Source: Arthrobacter sp. StoSoilB5
Lineage (GTDB): Bacteria; Actinomycetota; Actinomycetes; Actinomycetales; Micrococcaceae
Length of the DNA stretch: 64,000 nt
NCBI RefSeq assembly: GCF_019977235.1
Contig: NZ_AP024646.1
Span: 3,100,001-3,164,000, forward strand
Direction of reading: 5' to 3'
Every line of letters starts with the position of its first letter. The first letter of the stretch is position 1. Under the pieces are notes generated by a model. It did no database searches and was not told where the DNA came from. It saw only the letters and a program-made list of their open reading frames with translations. Below, piece by piece: positions 61,062-64,000 of the stretch. The translations under genes were made by a program, and so were the position numbers.

Positions 61062-62996
61062 GTGCAGTTTCACCACCACGGTTACGTATCCGGTGACCCG
61101 CGAGTCGAGCCAGCCGCCGGCGTCGGAATAAACCGCCCGGCCGAGCTTCCCGACGAAGTCGACGTTCTCATCGTTGGCACCGGCCCCGCAGGGATGCTGG
61201 CCGCCGCGCAACTGGCCCAGTTCCCGGATATCACCACGCGTATCGTCGAGCGCCGTCCCGGCCGCTTGGCTATCGGCCAGGCCGACGGCATCCAAGCCCG
61301 CAGCGTCGAGACCTTCCAGGCCTTCGGTTTCGCCGAACGCATCACGGCGGAGGCGTACCGCATCACCGAGATGGCGTTCTGGAAGCCGGACCCCGCCGAC
61401 CACTCGCGCATCGTCCGCGCGGCCCGCACAGTGGATGACCCCACTGGCATCAGCGAATTCCCGCACCTGATCGTGAACCAGGCACGTGTGCTGGACTATT
61501 TCGCGGAGTTCATGGCCAACTCCCCCACGCGCATGAAGCCTGACTATGGCTACGAGTTCCGCGGCCTCCAAGTCACCGGCGTTGGCGACTACCCCGTCGC
61601 TGTCACCCTGGTGCACACCGCTGGTCCCAACGAAGGACAGGAACGTGTGGTCCGGGCCAAGTACGTCGTCGGGGCAGATGGGGCACGCAGCAAGGTCCGC
61701 GAGTCCATCGGATGCCACCTCGCAGGTGACCAGGCAAACCATGCCTGGGGTGTCATGGACGTCCTGGCCGTCACGGACTTCCCGGATATCCGCACCAAGT
61801 GCGCCATCCAGTCCGGTGCCGGCGGAAGCATCCTGCTTATCCCCCGCGAGGGCGGCCACCTGTTCCGCATGTACGTGGACCTTGGCGAGGTTGGGCCCGA
61901 GGATCACGGGGCAGTGCGGAAAACGACCATCGAGCAGATCATCCAGAAGGCCAACGCCATCCTGCACCCGTACACGCTGGATGTCCGCAACGTCGCGTGG
62001 CACAGCGTTTACGAGGTGGGCCACCGCCTCACGGACAGGTTCGACGACGTCCTGCCGGAGGAGCGCGGAACGCGCACTCCACGGGTGTTTATCACCGGCG
62101 ACGCTTGCCACACGCACAGTGCGAAGGCCGGCCAGGGAATGAACGTCTCGATGCAGGACGGTTTCAACATCGGCTGGAAGCTCGGGCACGTCCTGGAAGG
62201 CCGCAGTCCGGAGAGCCTGCTGGACACTTACTCGGCCGAACGCCAGGTGGTGGCAAAGAACCTCATCGACTTTGACAAGCAGTGGTCCACGCTCATGGCC
62301 AAGAAGCCCGAGGAGTTCGACGACCCCACGGAGCTTGAGAACTTCTACACCAGCACCGCGGAGTTCCCTGCAGGCTTCATGACCCAGTACGCACCCTCCA
62401 TCCTGGTGGCCGAGCCCAACCACCAGGATTTGGCCACTGGCTTCCCAATCGGCAAACGGTTCAAATCCGCCCCTGTCCTGCGGGTCTGCGATACAAACCC
62501 GATGCACCTAGGCCACCATGCGAAGGCGGACGGCCGTTGGCGCATCTACGTGTTCGCCGATGCCGCACATGCCGGCGCCCCGGGCCCTGTCGCGGACTTC
62601 GCCGAGTGGATCTTGAACTCCCCGGACTCTCCGTTGGCCGCAACGCCGTCGGACGCTGATCGCGACGCTTGGTTCGACGTAAAGGTGATCTATCAGCAGG
62701 ACCACACGAACGTGGACATCAATGCCGTTCCGGCCGCCTTCAAACCGACCGTTGGACCATTCAAGCTCACCTACCTCGAGAAGGTCTTCGGCACGGACCC
62801 GAACGCTGACATCTTCGAGATGCGCGGCCTGAGCCGCGACGGTGTGGTGGTGGTGGTACGTCCGGACCAGTACGTGGCAAACGTGCTCCCACTGACCGCG
62901 ACGGCGGAGCTCGGCGCGTTCTTTGCGACCCTGCATTCCGGCCAGCGGGACAAGGCCACCACAAGCGGAGCAGACCTGGTCAGCCACCAGGCGTAA
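61062..62996 (+). CDS. FAD-dependent aromatic hydroxylase, 3-hydroxybenzoate 4-monooxygenase-like
   Basis: A 644-residue flavoprotein. The start QFHHHGYVSGDPR resembles MobA. GxGxxG is in VLIVGTGPAGMLAAAQLA near residue 36, the substrate-side VVGADGARSKVRESIG near 205, and the FAD-ribityl motif VFITGDACHTHSAKAGQGMN near 345. The C-terminal thioredoxin-like domain (about 460-640) is typical of phenol hydroxylase family members. It needs NADPH and O2. GTG at 61062 follows GAGGAAAG. The ring substrate is inferred; phenol or hydroxyphenyl compounds are alternatives. Confidence 0.9.
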   Translation: MQFHHHGYVSGDPRVEPAAGVGINRPAELPDEVDVLIVGTGPAGMLAAAQLAQFPDITTRIVERRPGRLAIGQADGIQARSVETFQAFGFAERITAEAYRITEMAFWKPDPADHSRIVRAARTVDDPTGISEFPHLIVNQARVLDYFAEFMANSPTRMKPDYGYEFRGLQVTGVGDYPVAVTLVHTAGPNEGQERVVRAKYVVGADGARSKVRESIGCHLAGDQANHAWGVMDVLAVTDFPDIRTKCAIQSGAGGSILLIPREGGHLFRMYVDLGEVGPEDHGAVRKTTIEQIIQKANAILHPYTLDVRNVAWHSVYEVGHRLTDRFDDVLPEERGTRTPRVFITGDACHTHSAKAGQGMNVSMQDGFNIGWKLGHVLEGRSPESLLDTYSAERQVVAKNLIDFDKQWSTLMAKKPEEFDDPTELENFYTSTAEFPAGFMTQYAPSILVAEPNHQDLATGFPIGKRFKSAPVLRVCDTNPMHLGHHAKADGRWRIYVFADAAHAGAPGPVADFAEWILNSPDSPLAATPSDADRDAWFDVKVIYQQDHTNVDINAVPAAFKPTVGPFKLTYLEKVFGTDPNADIFEMRGLSRDGVVVVVRPDQYVANVLPLTATAELGAFFATLHSGQRDKATTSGADLVSHQA

Positions 62997-63161
62997 GGAC
63001 TGGACGCAGCTGCCGGGGGCCGGGCCAGGCTCCCGGCAGCGCAACCGCCACGCCGCCCACGCCGCAGCGCTCGCAATCTGTTCCCCCGGGATCTGGCGGA
63101 GGCCGGGCAACCGGACGAGAATGAGCGTGTGGTCACCCCTCGCAGCACTGGCGGCGACACC

Positions 63162-64000
63162 ATGAACGACGCCGCCAGGAAGATTCAACGCGTCTATCTC
63201 ACGCTGACGCTGGGCAACACAGTGGCCGCTTCCTTCATCTGGGGAATCAACACGCTTTTCCTGCTGGATGCAGGCTTGAGCAACCTTGAAGCCTTCGCGG
63301 CCAACGCTTTCTTCACAGTGGGGATGGTCCTTTTTGAGGTGCCTACTGGCGTCATCGCGGACGGCTGGGGTCGCCGTGCTTCCTTCCTACTTGGCACCAT
63401 CACGCTGGCGGCCTCTACATACTTGTACTTTGTGCTGTGGCAGATCTCCGCACCGTTTTGGATGTGGGCAGTTGTCTCAGTGCTCCTTGGCCTCGGCTTC
63501 ACGTTCTTCTCCGGAGCTGTGGAGGCCTGGCTTGTGGACGCCTTGCGCTTCTCAGGGTATGAAGGTGGCCTTGAGACTGTTCTGGGTCGCGGCCAGATGG
63601 TGCAGGGTGTGGCTATGCTGCTGGGCTCGGTGGCAGGTGGGGTGATCGCCCAAGCCACCAACCTTGGTGTGCCGTTCCTCTTGCGGGTTTTCGTTCTGGT
63701 TGCCATGTTCGCCGTGGCGTTTGGGTTAATGCACGACGTCGGATTCTCACCTGAGCGCTCCACCCACCCTCTCCGTGCCACTCGTGCAGTGCTCTCGGCC
63801 TCGATCGAAAATGGCCTGAAAAACCCGCCGGTCCGGTACGTGATGCTGGCCGCTCCCTTTAGTGCCGGCGTCGGGATCTATGTTTTCTACGCCCTGCAGC
63901 CTTACCTCCTGGACCTGTTTGGCGACCCCCATGCCTATTCCATTGCGGGCCTCGCCGCCGCAATCGTGGCCGGCTCGCAAATCCTGGGCGGCTGGCTGGC
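63162..64000 (+). CDS. MFS transporter, N-terminal part (cut by window end)
   Basis: The first 279 residues of an MFS protein with eight or nine hydrophobic segments. EVPTGVIADGWGRRASFLLG near residue 58 is the motif between TM2 and TM3, and GLGFTFFSGAVEAWLVDALR near 108 is typical of the YxlH/tetracycline-resistance-like group. Substrate is unknown; the upstream monooxygenase makes uptake or efflux of an aromatic compound possible. ATG at 63162 was chosen; GTG 63129 is an alternative. Confidence 0.85.
   Translation, partial: MNDAARKIQRVYLTLTLGNTVAASFIWGINTLFLLDAGLSNLEAFAANAFFTVGMVLFEVPTGVIADGWGRRASFLLGTITLAASTYLYFVLWQISAPFWMWAVVSVLLGLGFTFFSGAVEAWLVDALRFSGYEGGLETVLGRGQMVQGVAMLLGSVAGGVIAQATNLGVPFLLRVFVLVAMFAVAFGLMHDVGFSPERSTHPLRATRAVLSASIENGLKNPPVRYVMLAAPFSAGVGIYVFYALQPYLLDLFGDPHAYSIAGLAAAIVAGSQILGGWL

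Overview
The window is high-GC actinobacterial chromosome. Family content and protein sequences point to Micrococcaceae, probably Arthrobacter or Paenarthrobacter. Supporting signs are a CoaE-GrpB fusion, a DasR-type GntR regulator, a DUF3516 helicase, a DUF222/HNH protein and many GTG starts. The species is inferred from gene families, not from a marker-gene comparison. No rRNA, tRNA or CRISPR array was seen, and no gene-free stretch exceeds 300 bases.

Layout. 1-14985: DNA repair and core metabolism. This holds uvrA (cut by the window start, with a LexA box), a tam / small ORF / gntR set, a DUF3516 helicase, a CoA-transferase / acetyltransferase / peptidase set, an MFS exporter, terC behind a probable Mn2+ riboswitch, uvrB, coaE-grpB and a yigZ-like gene. 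15098-27302: rpsA, a lipoprotein deacetylase, an Eis-like acetyltransferase, polA with a divergent thioesterase, a RibD-like reductase, an unknown lipoprotein/membrane pair, and a PiT phosphate transporter with a small coupled membrane protein. 27400-30440: a kynA-kynU-paaX-like tryptophan degradation operon. 30479-34808: dasR-like gntR divergent from an amino-sugar transporter, kinase and SIS deaminase, with two dre-type operators between them. 34885-37957: a secreted LolA/RseB-like protein behind a nine-codon uORF, then an ABC exporter pair. 37966-43654: a YrdC protein, a serine-hydrolase homologue lacking its catalytic residues, a stand-alone LigD polymerase domain, a hydrolase and an EF-G2. 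43782-48377: M50 protease and TetR divergent from an APC permease and amidohydrolase. 48396-53654: hrpB, adh, an XRE regulator and a cupin. 53662-57250: an IS110 element whose transposase carries an extra C-terminal XRE-like domain, then a DUF222/HNH gene with repeat tracts. 57275-64000: an ECF42-type sigma factor with its DGPF/YCII partner, a small repeat-containing secreted protein, a second 5'-3' exonuclease, a 3-hydroxybenzoate-type monooxygenase and a truncated MFS gene.

The most consistent unlisted signal is promoter architecture. At least ten start codons have a TAGNNT -10 hexamer exactly six bases upstream, which predicts leaderless mRNAs. These include uvrA, uvrB, coaE, the yigZ-like gene, the ligD domain and a uORF. 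One promoter appears to be shared head-to-head by two leaderless genes. A second pattern is short tandem duplications (16, 17 and 21 bp) placed at start or stop codons.
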